Shown: positions 25,611 to 35,752, numbered from the stretch's first letter. The stretch is DNA of 64,000 nt from Rhodovulum euryhalinum (GCF_004342445.1 NZ_SLWW01000006.1:62001-126000); one strand, 5' to 3'. Made by a program: numbers and translations. Notes: generated from the sequence alone by a model not told the origin.

Positions 25611-27253
25611 GCGGCGCTCTCTTTCTTCCAGTCGCGCATGAACTGCGCGTCAAGCTCGTCCGCGTCCTTGCCCATGTCGAAGTCGAAGCCCATCGGCGTG
25701 CCCTTCTTCGCGGGCGCCTTTCTCGCGGCCACAGGCGCGGGGGCGCGGGCCGGCGCGGCGGCATCGGTCACCCGGAAATAGGAGATCGAGGACTGCAACT
25801 GCTCGGCCTGGCTGGCCAGTTCCTCGGCGGTCGCCGACAGTTCTTCGGAGGCCGACGTGTTCTCCTGCGTGACCTTGTCGAGCTGCTGGATCGCCATGTT
25901 GACCTGGGCGGCCCCGGTCGCCTGTTCCTGGTTCGAGCGCGAGATTTCGGTGACCAGGTCCGAGGTCCGCTCGATGTCGGGCACCAGGCTGGTCAGCATC
26001 TCGCCGGCCATCTGGGCCGCCTTGACCGTGCTGGCCGACAGCGACGAGATCTCGCCCGCGGCGCTCTGGCTGCGTTCGGCAAGCTTGCGCACCTCGGAGG
26101 CCACCACCGCGAAGCCGCGGCCATGTTCGCCGGCGCGCGCCGCCTCGACCGCGGCGTTCAGCGCCAGAAGGTCGGTCTGGCGCGCGATCTCCTGCACGAC
26201 CATGATCTTCTCGGCGATGGTCTGCATCGCCTCGACCGCCTGTTTCACCGCCGCACCGCTTTCGCGGGCATCGTTGGCCGCCTTGCGGGCGGTCTTCTCG
26301 GTCTCGTTGGCGTTCTCGGCGTTCTTCTCGATATTGGCGGCCATCTGCTCCATCGAGGCCGAGGCCTCTTCGGTCGAGGAAGCCTGTTCGGTCGCGCCCT
26401 GGCTCAGTTCCTCCGATGTCGAGGCCATCTGTTCCGCCCCCGACGACACGTTGCGCGCGGCACCGTTCACCTCGGTCACCACCGAGCGCAGCTTTTCCGA
26501 CATCCGGTTCAGCGCGTTCAGAAGGTCGGTGATCTCGTCATTGCCGCTGGCCTGCGCTGTCCGGGTCAGGTCGCCCTCGGCGACGGACCGGGCCAGGCTG
26601 TTGGCGCGGTTGAGCCCGCGGCTGGTGGTCACGAGGATCCAGGTGGCGGCGATGGTGCCGATGGTCACAGCGCCGATCAGCAGCATGATCGCAAGCGTGC
26701 GGGCGTCCTCGTACCGGTTCTGGGCGTTCGCCACGGCGACGTCCTTGGCCTCGAGGTTGCGGGTGCGCATGGCCTCGAGTTCGCCTTCCATCTCCTTCCA
26801 GATCGTCTGCCCTTCGCTCGCAAGAAGGCGGTAGGCCTGAAGATCCTCGCCCGAGTCGGCCAGTGCCATCGCGCGGCGCGAGACGTCGCCGATCTTGGCG
26901 TAGATCCCGAGATAGACCTCGACCTGCGCGCGGCCTTCCTCGGTCGCGATGCCGCGCAATTCTTCGACCATGGCGTTGTGGCTGACGCGGAAGGCGTCCA
27001 TCCGGTCCTTGATCTCGGCGATCACGGCGGGGTCCTCGGCGAGGATGTACTCGCGCACGTCGCGCTGGATGCGCAACTGTTCGGCGGCGATCGACTGGGT
27101 CAGTTCGATCCGCTTGGCGTCGACATTCACCAGTTGTTCGAGCCGGGTGTTCATTGCCGACAGGTCCTTGAGCGTCAGGCCGATGCCGACGGCGGACATG
27201 CCGATCAGCACGATGAAGGCCGAGGCCAGCTTGACTTTGATCGTGAGGCGCAT
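25607..27253 (-). CDS. Methyl-accepting chemotaxis protein
   Basis: A 548-residue transmembrane receptor. TM1 spans about residues 8-28. A periplasmic four-helix-bundle sensor spans 29-188, TM2 about 189-210, then a HAMP linker ([22 protein letters not shown]). The signalling domain has the invariant hairpin [20 protein letters not shown] followed by [18 protein letters not shown]. Candidate methylation sites occur in [20 protein letters not shown]. The C-terminus carries a flexible PA-rich linker and DWKKESAA, not the NWETF-type CheR pentapeptide. Start ATG 27253 gives TM1 directly; an in-frame extension upstream runs into the next cheW. Confidence 0.9.
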   Translation of the reverse strand: MRLTIKVKLASAFIVLIGMSAVGIGLTLKDLSAMNTRLEQLVNVDAKRIELTQSIAAEQLRIQRDVREYILAEDPAVIAEIKDRMDAFRVSHNAMVEELRGIATEEGRAQVEVYLGIYAKIGDVSRRAMALADSGEDLQAYRLLASEGQTIWKEMEGELEAMRTRNLEAKDVAVANAQNRYEDARTLAIMLLIGAVTIGTIAATWILVTTSRGLNRANSLARSVAEGDLTRTAQASGNDEITDLLNALNRMSEKLRSVVTEVNGAARNVSSGAEQMASTSEELSQGATEQASSTEEASASMEQMAANIEKNAENANETEKTARKAANDARESGAAVKQAVEAMQTIAEKIMVVQEIARQTDLLALNAAVEAARAGEHGRGFAVVASEVRKLAERSQSAAGEISSLSASTVKAAQMAGEMLTSLVPDIERTSDLVTEISRSNQEQATGAAQVNMAIQQLDKVTQENTSASEELSATAEELASQAEQLQSSISYFRVTDAAAPARAPAPVAARKAPAKKGTPMGFDFDMGKDADELDAQFMRDWKKESAA

Positions 27254-27255
27254 TT

Positions 27256-27729
27256 TCAGATTTCCTTGTCGTATTGGGGGGTGCCGGAAGCGGTGCCGAG
27301 CGAGGCGGCATAGATCCGCTCCAGATCCGGCAGGATCACGAAGCCGGCATCGGTACGGGCGATGCCGGACAGGAATTCGGGCGGCCATTTCATGCCCACC
27401 TCGGGGATGTCGCCGAGGGCGGCATCGTCGATCTCGGTCACGTCGAGCACGCGGTCGGCGATGACCGCGACCGTTGTCTGTTCGCCCGCCACCGGTACGT
27501 CGAGCACCAGCATCCGTGTGTGCTCGTCCGGCTCGGCCCGCGTCATGCCAAGCGCGACGCGCAGGTCGGTGAGGGGGATCACCGCGCCGCGCACATTGAT
27601 AAGCCCGAAGGCAAAGCGCCCGGCGCGGGGCACCCGCGTGACCGGCACGGGTTCGAGGATCTCGCGCAGGTTCCGCGTCGGAACGGCGAGCGTCTCGCCC
27701 GAAAGGGTCAGGGTCACGACCTGCATCAC
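27256..27729 (-). CDS. cheW: CheW scaffold protein (first copy)
   Basis: A 157-residue Che[21 protein letters not shown] and [22 protein letters not shown] are diagnostic. It lies between cheA and mcp. The start overlaps the cheA stop, and the stop is two bases before the mcp start. Two CheW copies flanking one receptor gene suggest distinct contacts in the array, or separate control of a second receptor set elsewhere. Confidence 0.9.
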   Translation of the reverse strand: MMQVVTLTLSGETLAVPTRNLREILEPVPVTRVPRAGRFAFGLINVRGAVIPLTDLRVALGMTRAEPDEHTRMLVLDVPVAGEQTTVAVIADRVLDVTEIDDAALGDIPEVGMKWPPEFLSGIARTDAGFVILPDLERIYAASLGTASGTPQYDKEI

Positions 27730-29663
27730 GCCGCTCCTTGCTGAATACGCATCCGGTCTTCCAGTGTCCGGCCGAGCGAGATCAGGTGCCCGACATCGAG
27801 GATCAGCGCGACCTTGCCGTCGCCCAGGATCGTCGCGCCCGAGAATGCCTTGACCCCGGCATGGACGCGCGACAGCTGCTTGATGACGGTCTGGGCGTTG
27901 GACACGATCCGGTCGACCACCAGGCCGACGCGGCCGTTTAGCCCCGCGACGATCACCACCTTCTGAAACTCCGACCGGGGGCCCGGCGTCTCGAACACGT
28001 CCGCAAGCCGCAGGAAGGGCACCAACTCGCCGCGGATGTCGAGAAAGCTCGACCGGCCGCTGCCGGAGATCAGGTCATGGGGCAGCTCGACACATTCTTC
28101 CACCGCCGAAACGGGGATCGAGTAGCGCTCGCCGCCGACATCGACGAGCAGCCCGTCGGCGATGGCCAGCGTCAGCGGCAGGCGCAACGTCACGGTGGTG
28201 CCGTGACCGGGTTCGCTGTCGACATCGATCTGGCCGCGCAGGCTCTGGATCGCGCTGCGGACCACGTCCATGCCGACGCCGCGGCCCGACAGTTCGGTTA
28301 CCGTTGTCGCAGTCGAGAAACCCGGCTCGAAGATCAGCCGGTAGAGATCGGGGCCCGATACGGTCGAGCCCGGCGGCAGCAGATCACGCTCGATCGCGCG
28401 GTTGCGCAGCCGCTCGTCGTCAAGCCCGCGCCCGTCGTCGTGGATGCGGATATGCACCTCGGCACCCGCATGGGCCGCGCTCAGCGAGATCGTGCCCGAA
28501 TGCGGCTTGCCCGCCGCGGCGCGCGCCTCGCCATTCTCCAGCCCGTGATCGGCGGCGTTTCTCAGGATGTGGACCAGCGGATCGGTGAGCACCTCGATCA
28601 CGGTCTTGTCGAGTTCGGTCTCGCCGCCCGAACAGGCGCACTCCATGGGCTTGCCGAGTTGTTCCGAAAGGTCGTGGACCAGGCGGCGGAAGCGGCCGAA
28701 CAGGTTGCCGATCGGTACCATGCGGATCGACATCGTGGTTTCCCGCATGCCCGACGCAAGGCGGCGGATATCCTCGGCGACGGCCATGAGAGTGGCGTCG
28801 CGCAGCGTCTGCGACAGGTCGTGAAGCCGCGATTCGGCGATCACCAACTCGCCCACCCGGTCCATGATCTCGTCAAGCCGGGTCGTGGCGACGCGCATTG
28901 TGGCATGCTCGGCGGCGCCGCGCCTCTCGGGCCGCGCGGTGGCACTGTCCGGCGCGGTGTCGACGGTTGTCGCGGCCGCTTCCTGGCCGAAAGGTTCTAC
29001 CGTCAGGGTCAGGTCGTCGCGCACGAATAGGAAGACTTCGTCGATCGCCTCGCGGCTGACCGGCGCTGCGACCACCACGGTCCAGGACATCTGCGGCGCC
29101 AGCGGGTTAAGCGTCTCGAGCGGCGGCAGGCCGGAAAGGTCGCAGTTCACGCGCACATGGCCGGGCGCCAGCGCCTCAAGCTCGCTCAGCAAGGCGGGCA
29201 CGTTCGTTCCCAGCCCCAGTGCATCGGGGCCCAGGGCAAAGTCGATGCGCCAGCCCACCTCGGCCAGGCTTTCCGGGGCGTCGCCGGGCGTCTTGTCCAG
29301 GGCGGCGGCAAGGCGGTCAAGGATCGGGGTGTTGCCGGGGCTTGCGGCCGAGGGGTTTTCCAGCAGCGCGCCGATCTGGTCGCAGGCCTGCAGCGCGACG
29401 CGGATCAGCGGGTCGCTTGCGGTGCCGCCGGGCTCGCGCAGCGCCTCGAACGCGGTCTCGAAACCGTGCAGGAAATGCGCAAGCTCGACATGGCCGAACA
29501 TCGCGCCCGATCCCTTGAGCGTGTGCAGGTCGCGGAACAGCGCGTCGATCAGGTCGCGATTGTCCGGCGCCTCGGCAAGGTCAAGGAGGTTGCGTTCGAT
29601 CCCGGCCTGCAGTTCGGCCGCCTCGGCCAGAAATACAGAGTCTGCATCTTCGTCCTGGGTCAT
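27726..29663 (-). CDS. cheA: CheA chemotaxis histidine kinase
   Basis: A 645-residue kinase. The HPt domain holds phospho-acceptor His47 in [16 protein letters not shown] middle segment (about 130-250) resembles a reduced P2 domain. Dimerisation helices follow, then the ATPase boxes [12 protein letters not shown] (N), [10 protein letters not shown] (G1) and GRGVGMDVV (G2), and a C-terminal CheW-like domain ([20 protein letters not shown]). It phosphorylates CheY and CheB. ATG 29663 overlaps the cheY stop. Confidence 0.92.
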   Translation of the reverse strand: MTQDEDADSVFLAEAAELQAGIERNLLDLAEAPDNRDLIDALFRDLHTLKGSGAMFGHVELAHFLHGFETAFEALREPGGTASDPLIRVALQACDQIGALLENPSAASPGNTPILDRLAAALDKTPGDAPESLAEVGWRIDFALGPDALGLGTNVPALLSELEALAPGHVRVNCDLSGLPPLETLNPLAPQMSWTVVVAAPVSREAIDEVFLFVRDDLTLTVEPFGQEAAATTVDTAPDSATARPERRGAAEHATMRVATTRLDEIMDRVGELVIAESRLHDLSQTLRDATLMAVAEDIRRLASGMRETTMSIRMVPIGNLFGRFRRLVHDLSEQLGKPMECACSGGETELDKTVIEVLTDPLVHILRNAADHGLENGEARAAAGKPHSGTISLSAAHAGAEVHIRIHDDGRGLDDERLRNRAIERDLLPPGSTVSGPDLYRLIFEPGFSTATTVTELSGRGVGMDVVRSAIQSLRGQIDVDSEPGHGTTVTLRLPLTLAIADGLLVDVGGERYSIPVSAVEECVELPHDLISGSGRSSFLDIRGELVPFLRLADVFETPGPRSEFQKVVIVAGLNGRVGLVVDRIVSNAQTVIKQLSRVHAGVKAFSGATILGDGKVALILDVGHLISLGRTLEDRMRIQQGAA

Positions 29664-30028
29664 GCGCCCACCATCCTTTTCACCACGGTCAGAAGCTGCG
29701 TCTGGTCGAAGGGCTTGGTCATCCAGCCCAGCGCACCGGCGGCCTTGGCCGCCTGGCGCAGGTCGTCGCGCGTTTCGGTGGAGAGAAAGACGATCGGTAC
29801 GCCGCGCGCGTCCGGGCGGGCGCGATAGCTGCGGATGAAGGACAGCCCGTCCATGCGCGGCATGTTCTGGTCGGTCAGGATCGCGTCGGGTCGCGCATGG
29901 TCGAGCGCCGACAGCGCCTGCTCGCCGTCGCCGGCCTCGAGCACCTGATAGCCTGCGCCCGTGAGCGTCTGCTTGACCATCTGCCGCACGGACGGCGAGT
30001 CGTCGACGATGAGGATTGTTTTCGCCAT
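29660..30028 (-). CDS. cheY: CheY-type single-domain response regulator
   Basis: A 122-residue receiver. The acidic pair is Asp9-Asp10 in LIVDDSPS, the phospho-acceptor Asp53 is in LTDQNMPRMDG, Thr/Ser switch in FLSTETR, and Lys in WMTKPFDQTQL. It lies between the STAS gene (3 bases away) and cheA. The target is probably a flagellar motor switch or another output not in the window. Confidence 0.9.
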   Translation of the reverse strand: MAKTILIVDDSPSVRQMVKQTLTGAGYQVLEAGDGEQALSALDHARPDAILTDQNMPRMDGLSFIRSYRARPDARGVPIVFLSTETRDDLRQAAKAAGALGWMTKPFDQTQLLTVVKRMVGA

Positions 30029-30031
30029 TCG

Positions 30032-30361
30032 TCAGGTTCCTTGGTACGTGCCCGTTCGAAGGCCGATCGCGCGGCCCTCGTGCATTTCGAGTTGCGTGTC
30101 AGGGTCGATGCCGCAGGCGCGCATCCGGTCCATGACCAGGCCGTCGGGCGGCATCTCGATGGCAAGCCGTGCGCCGATTGCTTCGGCCGACCGGAGGGCC
30201 GAAAGCAGGACCGCCACACCAGAGAGGTCGCAATGCGTCCAGCTTCGGGTGTCGATCCGGTAGTCTCCGCCCGGCGCGATCGCCTCGGCTACTTGCGGAA
30301 CAATCAATTCGGCGTGGCCCAGGTCGAGGCCGGCAATGTCTGGGATCAGGTCAAAGGGCAT
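30032..30361 (-). CDS. STAS-domain protein, first gene of the che operon
   Basis: A 109-residue single STAS (anti-sigma antagonist-like) domain. THCDLSGVAVLLSALRSA fits the D-x-S-G-x-x-x-L signature, and the Ser of DLSG is the residue phosphorylated in SpoIIAA-type proteins. ATG 30361 follows AAGGAGG at a good distance; a TTG directly before it is less likely. Stand-alone STAS genes at the head of che operons occur in several alphaproteobacteria and probably tune the pathway by partner switching. No matching kinase or phosphatase is in this window. Confidence 0.8.
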   Translation of the reverse strand: MPFDLIPDIAGLDLGHAELIVPQVAEAIAPGGDYRIDTRSWTHCDLSGVAVLLSALRSAEAIGARLAIEMPPDGLVMDRMRACGIDPDTQLEMHEGRAIGLRTGTYQGT

Positions 30362-30669
30362 CAAAAGCCTCCTTGTAGGGTATCCGCACTAGGTCGCGGC
30401 AATTAACGGATCGTGAAGACGCTTTGGGAGCGCCTGCGACAAACGAGGGCGAATTAATCGACGATGGTGTTCCACATGCGGTTTCTCACGCCGGAACAGC
30501 CAGTTGGCCCGAGCGCGCCACAATCACACATTTAAAGTTCATCTTTAACGAACGTGCGGCACGCCCGGGGCAATTCGGTGTTTGTTGGGGGGATTCATGG
30601 CGCGCGCGTGGCGGCATTGCGCGGATCGCGCCCCGACGCCGGTGCGAGTCGCCAGCGCCGAAGGCGGAG
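30362..30669 (-). promoter_or_regulatory. Che operon promoter region with AT-rich palindrome
   Basis: About 300 bases, markedly richer in A and T than its surroundings. It holds a 17-base palindrome TTAAAG-N5-CTTTAA at 30532-30548 (TTAAAGTTCATCTTTAA). It lies about 170 bases upstream of the STAS start and could be an operator or part of an AT-rich promoter. I could not identify a convincing sigma-28 box. No gene is visible. Confidence 0.45.
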
Positions 30670-31767
30670 TCAAATTCCGGGGCAGACCGGGGGGAGCACG
30701 CCCTCGGGCAAGGCGATCACCTGAACCGGGGACGGAAAGCCACCCGGCACAGGTTCGAGCCGCGCGTTCATCTCGGGCGTGGCCTGGATCGTGCCATCAT
30801 CGGCAATCACCATCGCCGCGCGGATCCCCATTGCCGCGGCCACGCGCGGCCAGTCCTCGCGCCCGGCCACGGCCAGCGCCGTCGCGGCCGCATCGGCCCG
30901 CGCACCGCTGGTGTCCAGAACCGAGACCGACACGATGCCTTGAACGGGGTGGCCGGTCCGCGGGTCGATGAGGTGGGAAAAGCGCACGCCGCCCTGATCG
31001 AAGTAGCGCTCGTAATTGCCCGAGGTGTGCAGCGCCTCGCCGGGGCGGAGCGCGATTGCCGCCACCACGCCCCACTGGAACGGGTCGCGGATCGCCACCC
31101 GCCAGGGGCGTGCGCCATGGCTGCCGATCACCTGCACGCCGCCGCCCGCGTTCAGCACCGCGTCCGCGACGCCCGCGGCGCGCAGCTCGTGCGCGGCCAG
31201 ATCGAGTGCCGCGCCTTTCGCATAGGCCCCGAGGTCAAGCTGTACCGCGCGGTTGGCCGAGCGGATCTCGGCGCCGGAAATCGACAGATCTGTCATCCGG
31301 GGCTGGCGCGCGACGAGCGCGGCGATCACCGTCCCGGGCGGCGCGGCGCCCTCGGGCGGGGTGTCTGCGTGAAAGCCCCAGGCCTCGATCAGGGCGCCGA
31401 TCGCCGGATCGAACAGCCCGCCGCTGGTACAGGACAGCTGCTGCCCCTCGCGCAGAACCTGCGCCAGCAGGGGGGCGACCACGTGGGGGCGGCCTTCGGC
31501 GATCGCGGCGTTCAGATCCTCCAGCGCGCCCGGCCGCCAGGCGTGCCAGTCGCTGTGCAGCGCCTGCAGGCGCTGCTCCACCCGGGCGATGGCCGCCCGC
31601 GCCACGGGTTCGGGCACGCCATGGGTTTCGACCTCGACAAGCGTGCCGAAAAGGTAAAGCGTTTCGCGGATGTCGGGGGCCGGGCGCAGGGCGAGAACAC
31701 CGCCGGCCAGCCCCAGCATCGCAAGCGCGGCCAGCGCAAGGCGCAGCAGCGGCCGCCGGGCCGTCAC
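30670..31767 (-). CDS. rnfF: ApbE-type FAD:protein FMN transferase (RnfF)
   Basis: A 365-residue exported flavin transferase that attaches FMN covalently to Thr/Ser of RnfG and RnfD. A signal/anchor occupies residues 8-28. Family signatures are FGTLVEVE, GLFDPAIGALIEAWGF, LDLGAYAKGAALD, LNAGGGVQVIG and HLIDPRTGHPV. GTG 31767 overlaps the upstream stop (GTGA). It is the last gene of the minus-strand unit divergent from rnfABCDGEH, and fits the RnfF position in Rhodobacter capsulatus. Confidence 0.85.
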   Translation of the reverse strand: MTARRPLLRLALAALAMLGLAGGVLALRPAPDIRETLYLFGTLVEVETHGVPEPVARAAIARVEQRLQALHSDWHAWRPGALEDLNAAIAEGRPHVVAPLLAQVLREGQQLSCTSGGLFDPAIGALIEAWGFHADTPPEGAAPPGTVIAALVARQPRMTDLSISGAEIRSANRAVQLDLGAYAKGAALDLAAHELRAAGVADAVLNAGGGVQVIGSHGARPWRVAIRDPFQWGVVAAIALRPGEALHTSGNYERYFDQGGVRFSHLIDPRTGHPVQGIVSVSVLDTSGARADAAATALAVAGREDWPRVAAAMGIRAAMVIADDGTIQATPEMNARLEPVPGGFPSPVQVIALPEGVLPPVCPGI

Positions 31768-32261
31768 GTCCCGCACCGCGGCAGGCTGGCTGCGGGATAT
31801 ACGGCGTCGATCCGCATCGCGCGGGAAAGCCGCCCGCGGCGTTCCGCCCGGGCGGCCGGGACAAGGGCAAGCGCCAGCACCGGCAGACAGAGAAGCGCCG
31901 CCCAGAGGTCGGACAGCCCCAAAGCCAGCGAAAGCGCCGCCACGATCACGACCGCCATGGTCGGCAGCAGATAGGCCAGGCCGACCGCGGCCAGGAAACG
32001 GCCGCCGGGGATCGAGACCTCGACCTCGTCGCCGGGCGCAACCAGGATCCCGGCGGGGCACGCGATCTCGATGACCGCGGGGCGGACCCCGGCCGACAGC
32101 GCCGCCGCGCCGCAGCCCTTGCGCATCGCGCAGGCCGCGCACCCGGCGGCGCGATCGGCCGCAAGGTGCAGCCGGCCGCCCGAGACCGCGATGACCCTCA
32201 GCCTTTCGCTGAGCGCCCGGGGGGCGAGGTCATCGCCCAGGCTGTCGTCCTGCCGGTGCAT
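31764..32261 (-). CDS. rseC: RseC/MucC-family membrane protein
   Basis: A 165-residue protein. The N-terminal cysteine-rich cytoplasmic part has AGCAACAMRKGCG (about 40-52), which may hold an iron-sulfur cluster. Two membrane helices follow (about 85-105 and 110-130), then a short basic tail. RseC acts with Rsx/Rnf complexes to reduce SoxR in enteric bacteria. Here it lies between fdxN and rnfF, so a role in Rnf electron transfer or assembly is reasonable. The symbol is by family. Confidence 0.75.
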   Translation of the reverse strand: MHRQDDSLGDDLAPRALSERLRVIAVSGGRLHLAADRAAGCAACAMRKGCGAAALSAGVRPAVIEIACPAGILVAPGDEVEVSIPGGRFLAAVGLAYLLPTMAVVIVAALSLALGLSDLWAALLCLPVLALALVPAARAERRGRLSRAMRIDAVYPAASLPRCGT

Positions 32262-32268
32262 CCCGTCC

Positions 32269-32463
32269 TCAGTCGAGCGGCGTGATGCAGTCCGCGGTGC
32301 ACACGTTCAGGCATTGCGGCAGATCGAACTCGCCCTCGCATTCGGTGCAGGCCTCGGCATTAATGAAGTACAAGCCCTTCCTGGTGCTGATCGCGTTGGT
32401 CGGGCAGACCGGTTCGCAATCGCCACAGGCGGTGCAGAGATCGGCGTCAATCGTCATGGCCAT
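32269..32463 (-). CDS. fdxN: FdxN-type 2[4Fe-4S] ferredoxin
   Basis: A 64-residue low-potential ferredoxin. The first cluster motif is CTACGDCEPVC. The second is the expanded CTECEGEFDLPQCLNVC, with eight residues between the second and third cysteines, as in FdxN ferredoxins that feed nitrogenase. Start ATG 32463 follows AAGGA seven bases upstream. An ATG two codons further in is also possible. It is transcribed with fdxC, rseC and rnfF. Confidence 0.85.
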   Translation of the reverse strand: MAMTIDADLCTACGDCEPVCPTNAISTRKGLYFINAEACTECEGEFDLPQCLNVCTADCITPLD

Positions 32464-32487
32464 GGTGGGGTCCTTTCCTGGGTATGA

Positions 32488-32504
32488 GCGGGCGGTTTGC
32501 CCGC
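32488..32504 (-). terminator. Hairpin between fdxC and fdxN
   Basis: Perfect stem GCGGGC / GCCCGC with a five-base loop in the 64-base gap, without a U-run. It may be a processing or attenuation signal that sets the ratio of the two ferredoxins. Confidence 0.4.
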
Positions 32505-32527
32505 GGTTGGGGATCGGTGCGCCGCGG

Positions 32528-32836
<309 letters not shown>

Positions 32837-34180
32837 TCAGCGGGCGGCAAGGTCGGCGAAGTCGATCTCGCGCGGTTGGGCGCGGCCGGTCAGGTGCTGG
32901 GCAAGCCGCACCCCGAAGGCGCGGGCCTCGTCCAGATCGGCCTCATTCGGATGAAACTTGACCCTGAGCCCCGGTTCCGGCAGCCGCATCTTCAGCGCCT
33001 GAAGCCGCGCCTCGACAAGGCGCACCGCCTCGCCGGACCAGCCATAGGACCCGAAGGCGGCGCCAAGCTTGCCCCGGGTCTCGACGTCGCCCAGCGTCAC
33101 GAGCAGGTCCCAGATCGTGCGCACCGCGTCGCCGTTGATCGTGGGGGTGCCCAGCACGATCCCGTCGGCGCCCTCGATCAGGTCGATGAAGGGGGCGATC
33201 TCGCCGCCTTCCAGATCGAACAGCGACACCCGTACACCGGGTTCCTCTGCCGCGCCGGCCTCGATCGCCCGTGCCATCTGTCCGGTCGCGCCATGTGCGC
33301 TGACATAGAAGATCAGCAGCGATCGGTCCGTGCCGGCCGCGTCGGCAAAGCGCGGGCTGGTCAGGCGCCGGTACTGGCGCAGGTAGTCGCGCGGGCGGGT
33401 GCGCAGGATCGGCCCGTGCGAGGGCGCGATCACGGCGATGTCCAGCGGTTCGATCAGGTCGAGCGCCGCCGCGACGAAGCTGCGGAAAGGGCGCATCAGC
33501 CGGTCGTAGTAGTACTCGAAACAGAAGCGGAAATCGCCCACGAGGTCGTCGAACAGGCGTCCGTCGCAATAATGGCTGCCGAACAGGTCGCAGGTGAACA
33601 GGATCCCGTCCTCCTCGACCCAGGTGCATTGCGTGTCGGGCCAGTGCACGTTGGGCGTGGTGAAGAAGCGCAGGCTGCGGCCGCCCAGCGGGATGCTGTC
33701 GCCGGTCTTGACCGCCGAGATGCGGTAGCGGTCGGCCTCGTCCCCCAGCAGCGCGCGCAGGATCTGCATCCCGCGCGGCGAGACAAGGACATGCGCCTGC
33801 GGCGCCCGGCGCAGCAATTCATGCACCGCGCCGGTATGGTCGGGCTCGAGATGGTTCAGTACCAGAACGGTGATCTCGTCATAGCGCGCCACCGCCTCGA
33901 GGCGGGCAAGAAACTCGGCGGCGCACGCCCGGTCCACCGTGTCGATGACCGCGACCCCGTCCGTTCCGCGCACCGCATAGGCGTTGTAGGTCGTCCCGTT
34001 CGCGGTCTTCATGATGACGTCAAAGCTGCGCAGGCCCGGATCGAGTGCGCCGATCCAGTGGATGCCCGGAACGATCTCGACCGGACCATCCGGCCGGAGC
34101 GAGAGCGGGGAGGCCGGGATCGGCGCGGGGCTGGGGGCTGACAAGGGAGTCTCCGACAAGGTCCGGTTTTGGGTGCGCAT
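32837..34180 (-). CDS. fprA: Flavodiiron protein (FprA type)
   Basis: A 447-residue A-type flavoprotein: N-terminal metallo-beta-lactamase-like diiron domain plus flavodoxin domain. Diiron ligands appear as NHLEPDH (109-115), VHWPDT and TCDLFGSH. The flavodoxin part begins near [16 protein letters not shown] and includes GTPTINGD. Such proteins reduce oxygen or nitric oxide to protect oxygen-sensitive enzymes, or carry electrons. The start is uncertain: ATG 34180 would leave an eight-base leader from the sigma-54 promoter at 34200-34214, whereas ATG 34189 lies at or before the expected transcript start. A later TTG is also possible. First gene of the unit fprA-fdxC-fdxN-rseC-rnfF. Confidence 0.85.
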   Translation of the reverse strand: MRTQNRTLSETPLSAPSPAPIPASPLSLRPDGPVEIVPGIHWIGALDPGLRSFDVIMKTANGTTYNAYAVRGTDGVAVIDTVDRACAAEFLARLEAVARYDEITVLVLNHLEPDHTGAVHELLRRAPQAHVLVSPRGMQILRALLGDEADRYRISAVKTGDSIPLGGRSLRFFTTPNVHWPDTQCTWVEEDGILFTCDLFGSHYCDGRLFDDLVGDFRFCFEYYYDRLMRPFRSFVAAALDLIEPLDIAVIAPSHGPILRTRPRDYLRQYRRLTSPRFADAAGTDRSLLIFYVSAHGATGQMARAIEAGAAEEPGVRVSLFDLEGGEIAPFIDLIEGADGIVLGTPTINGDAVRTIWDLLVTLGDVETRGKLGAAFGSYGWSGEAVRLVEARLQALKMRLPEPGLRVKFHPNEADLDEARAFGVRLAQHLTGRAQPREIDFADLAAR

Positions 34181-34199
34181 GGGGCGCATCACGAGATAA

Positions 34200-34214
34200 G
34201 CAATCTTCGTGCCA
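34200..34214 (-). promoter_or_regulatory. Sigma-54 promoter for fprA-fdxC-fdxN
   Basis: On the minus strand the sequence reads TGGCAC-GAAGA-TTGC, an exact match to the -24/-12 consensus TGGCAC-N5-TTGC. The transcript should start near 34188. Confidence 0.8.
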
Positions 34215-34342
34215 ACCTTGCGCCGCTTGTTGGCGTGCGTCGGATGAGGGGGGAAGGCGCGACAGCGTACAGCCTTGGTCGGGTGCTGTTCGGCCGGGAG
34301 CCGCGCGCCAAGCTGCGCGGCGCGCCGGAGTGTTCGACGAAT

Positions 34343-34358
34343 TGTCGGAAACGCGACA
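34343..34358. promoter_or_regulatory. NifA-type upstream activator site
   Basis: TGT-CGGAAACGCG-ACA is an exact TGT-N10-ACA site. Its centre (34350.5) is about 162 bases from each predicted transcript start of the two divergent sigma-54 promoters, so one NifA dimer set could serve both. Confidence 0.7.
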
Positions 34359-34484
34359 TGTCCCGACGAAGCAGACACACCGCCGGCAGGCCGCCACCGC
34401 CCCGCCCGCATCCGGGCCCGTCCGCGTGCACAGCCCCCTCATGCCACGCCTGCGGCCGTGGCTGGTCTCGTTACCGCGATGCAG

Positions 34485-34502
34485 ATGGCACGCTTCTTGC
34501 TT
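34485..34502 (+). promoter_or_regulatory. Sigma-54 promoter for rnfABCDGEH
   Basis: TGGCAC-GCTTC-TTGCT at 34486-34501 matches the -24/-12 consensus exactly. The transcript should start near 34512, about 67 bases before the rnfA start. The rest of the 34215-34578 region holds no gene. Confidence 0.85.
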
Positions 34503-34578
34503 CTTCCATCGCAAAGCCACTGCGCCTGGCGCGATGTCAGGCGCGGCGGGGCCACTCCGAGCCAGCACGGGGAGCGTG

Positions 34579-35160
34579 ATGCACGACTTCTTCCTGATCC
34601 TGCTGAGCACCGCGCTCGTCAACAACGTGGTTCTCGTCAAGTTCCTGGGGCTCTGCCCCTTCATGGGCGTGTCGCGCAAGACCGACGCGGCCATCGGCAT
34701 GGGGTTGGCCACGACCTTCGTGCTGACGCTGGCGGCGGGGGCAAGCTGGATCGTCGAGACGCTGATCCTGGTGCCGCTGGACCTGGGTTACCTGCGCATC
34801 CTCAGCCTGATCCTGGTGATCGCCGCGATCGTCCAGTTCATCGAGACGGTGCTGCGCAAGGTCTCGCCCGGGCTCTATCGCGCGCTCGGCATCTACCTGC
34901 CGCTGATCACCACCAACTGCGCGGTCCTTGGCGTCGCACTGCTGAACATCCAGGAGGGACACGGGCTGGCCGAAAGCCTGCTTTACGGCTTCGGCTCGGC
35001 CATGGGCTTCACCCTCGTTCTGGTCATCTTTGCGGGCATGCGCGAGCGGCTTGCCCAGCTTGCCGTTCCCGCGCCCTTCGCGGGCACCCCCATCGCCTTC
35101 ATTTCTGCGGGGCTTCTGTCGATGGCCTTCATGGGCTTCGCCGGCCTCGCACCCAACTGA
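34579..35160 (+). CDS. rnfA: Rnf complex subunit A
   Basis: A 193-residue integral membrane protein with six helices. [20 protein letters not shown] and [13 protein letters not shown] start the protein. The second inverted half has [14 protein letters not shown]. The two Cys in L-C-P-F and T-N-C-A hold the intramembrane iron-sulfur cluster shared with RnfE/NqrD/E. The start is fixed by homology and a GGGAGCG ribosome-binding site. First gene of rnfABCDGEH. Confidence 0.92.
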   Translation: MHDFFLILLSTALVNNVVLVKFLGLCPFMGVSRKTDAAIGMGLATTFVLTLAAGASWIVETLILVPLDLGYLRILSLILVIAAIVQFIETVLRKVSPGLYRALGIYLPLITTNCAVLGVALLNIQEGHGLAESLLYGFGSAMGFTLVLVIFAGMRERLAQLAVPAPFAGTPIAFISAGLLSMAFMGFAGLAPN

Positions 35161-35182
35161 GCACTGACAGGACACGAATGCC

Positions 35183-35752
35183 ATGATCCATGCCGCTGTC
35201 TCGATGTCGGCCCTCGGGCTCGGGCTCGGCCTGCTTCTGGGGCTTGCCGCGCGCAGGTTCCATGTCGAGACGCCGCCCATCGTGGACGAGATCGACGGCA
35301 TCCTGCCCGGCACCAATTGCGGCGCCTGCGGTTATCCTGGCTGCCGGGGCCTGGCCGAGGCGATGGCCGAGGGCAGCGCCCCGGTGACCGCCTGCCCGCC
35401 CGGTGGTCGCGACGTGGCGCTGCAACTGGCCGCGATCGTGGTGCCCGACGCCGACCCCGAGACCGCGTTGAGCGGCATGGCCGAGGCCGAACCGACCGTG
35501 GCCTTCATCTTCGAGGATCACTGCACGGGCTGCATGAAGTGCTTCAAGCGCTGCCCGACCGACGCCATCATCGGCGCCAACAAGCAGATCCACACCGTGG
35601 TGGTGGATGCCTGCATCGGTTGCGACGCCTGCATCGAGGTCTGCCCGACCGAGGCCATCGTCAAGCGGGTCAAGCCGACGACCCTCAGGGGCTGGTACTG
35701 GACCAAGCCGCAATCGGCCTTCGACGCGGACAGCAGGGAGAATGCGGCATGA
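35183..35752 (+). CDS. rnfB: Rnf complex subunit B, iron-sulfur protein
   Basis: A 189-residue protein with an N-terminal membrane anchor (residues 8-26). GTNCGACGYPGC with a later Cys forms a [4Fe-4S] site. Two ferredoxin motifs follow: CTGCMKCFKRCPTDAI and CIGCDACIEVCPTEAI. It is the likely docking point that passes electrons to or from ferredoxin. The stop overlaps the rnfC start (ATGA). Confidence 0.92.
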   Translation: MIHAAVSMSALGLGLGLLLGLAARRFHVETPPIVDEIDGILPGTNCGACGYPGCRGLAEAMAEGSAPVTACPPGGRDVALQLAAIVVPDADPETALSGMAEAEPTVAFIFEDHCTGCMKCFKRCPTDAIIGANKQIHTVVVDACIGCDACIEVCPTEAIVKRVKPTTLRGWYWTKPQSAFDADSRENAA

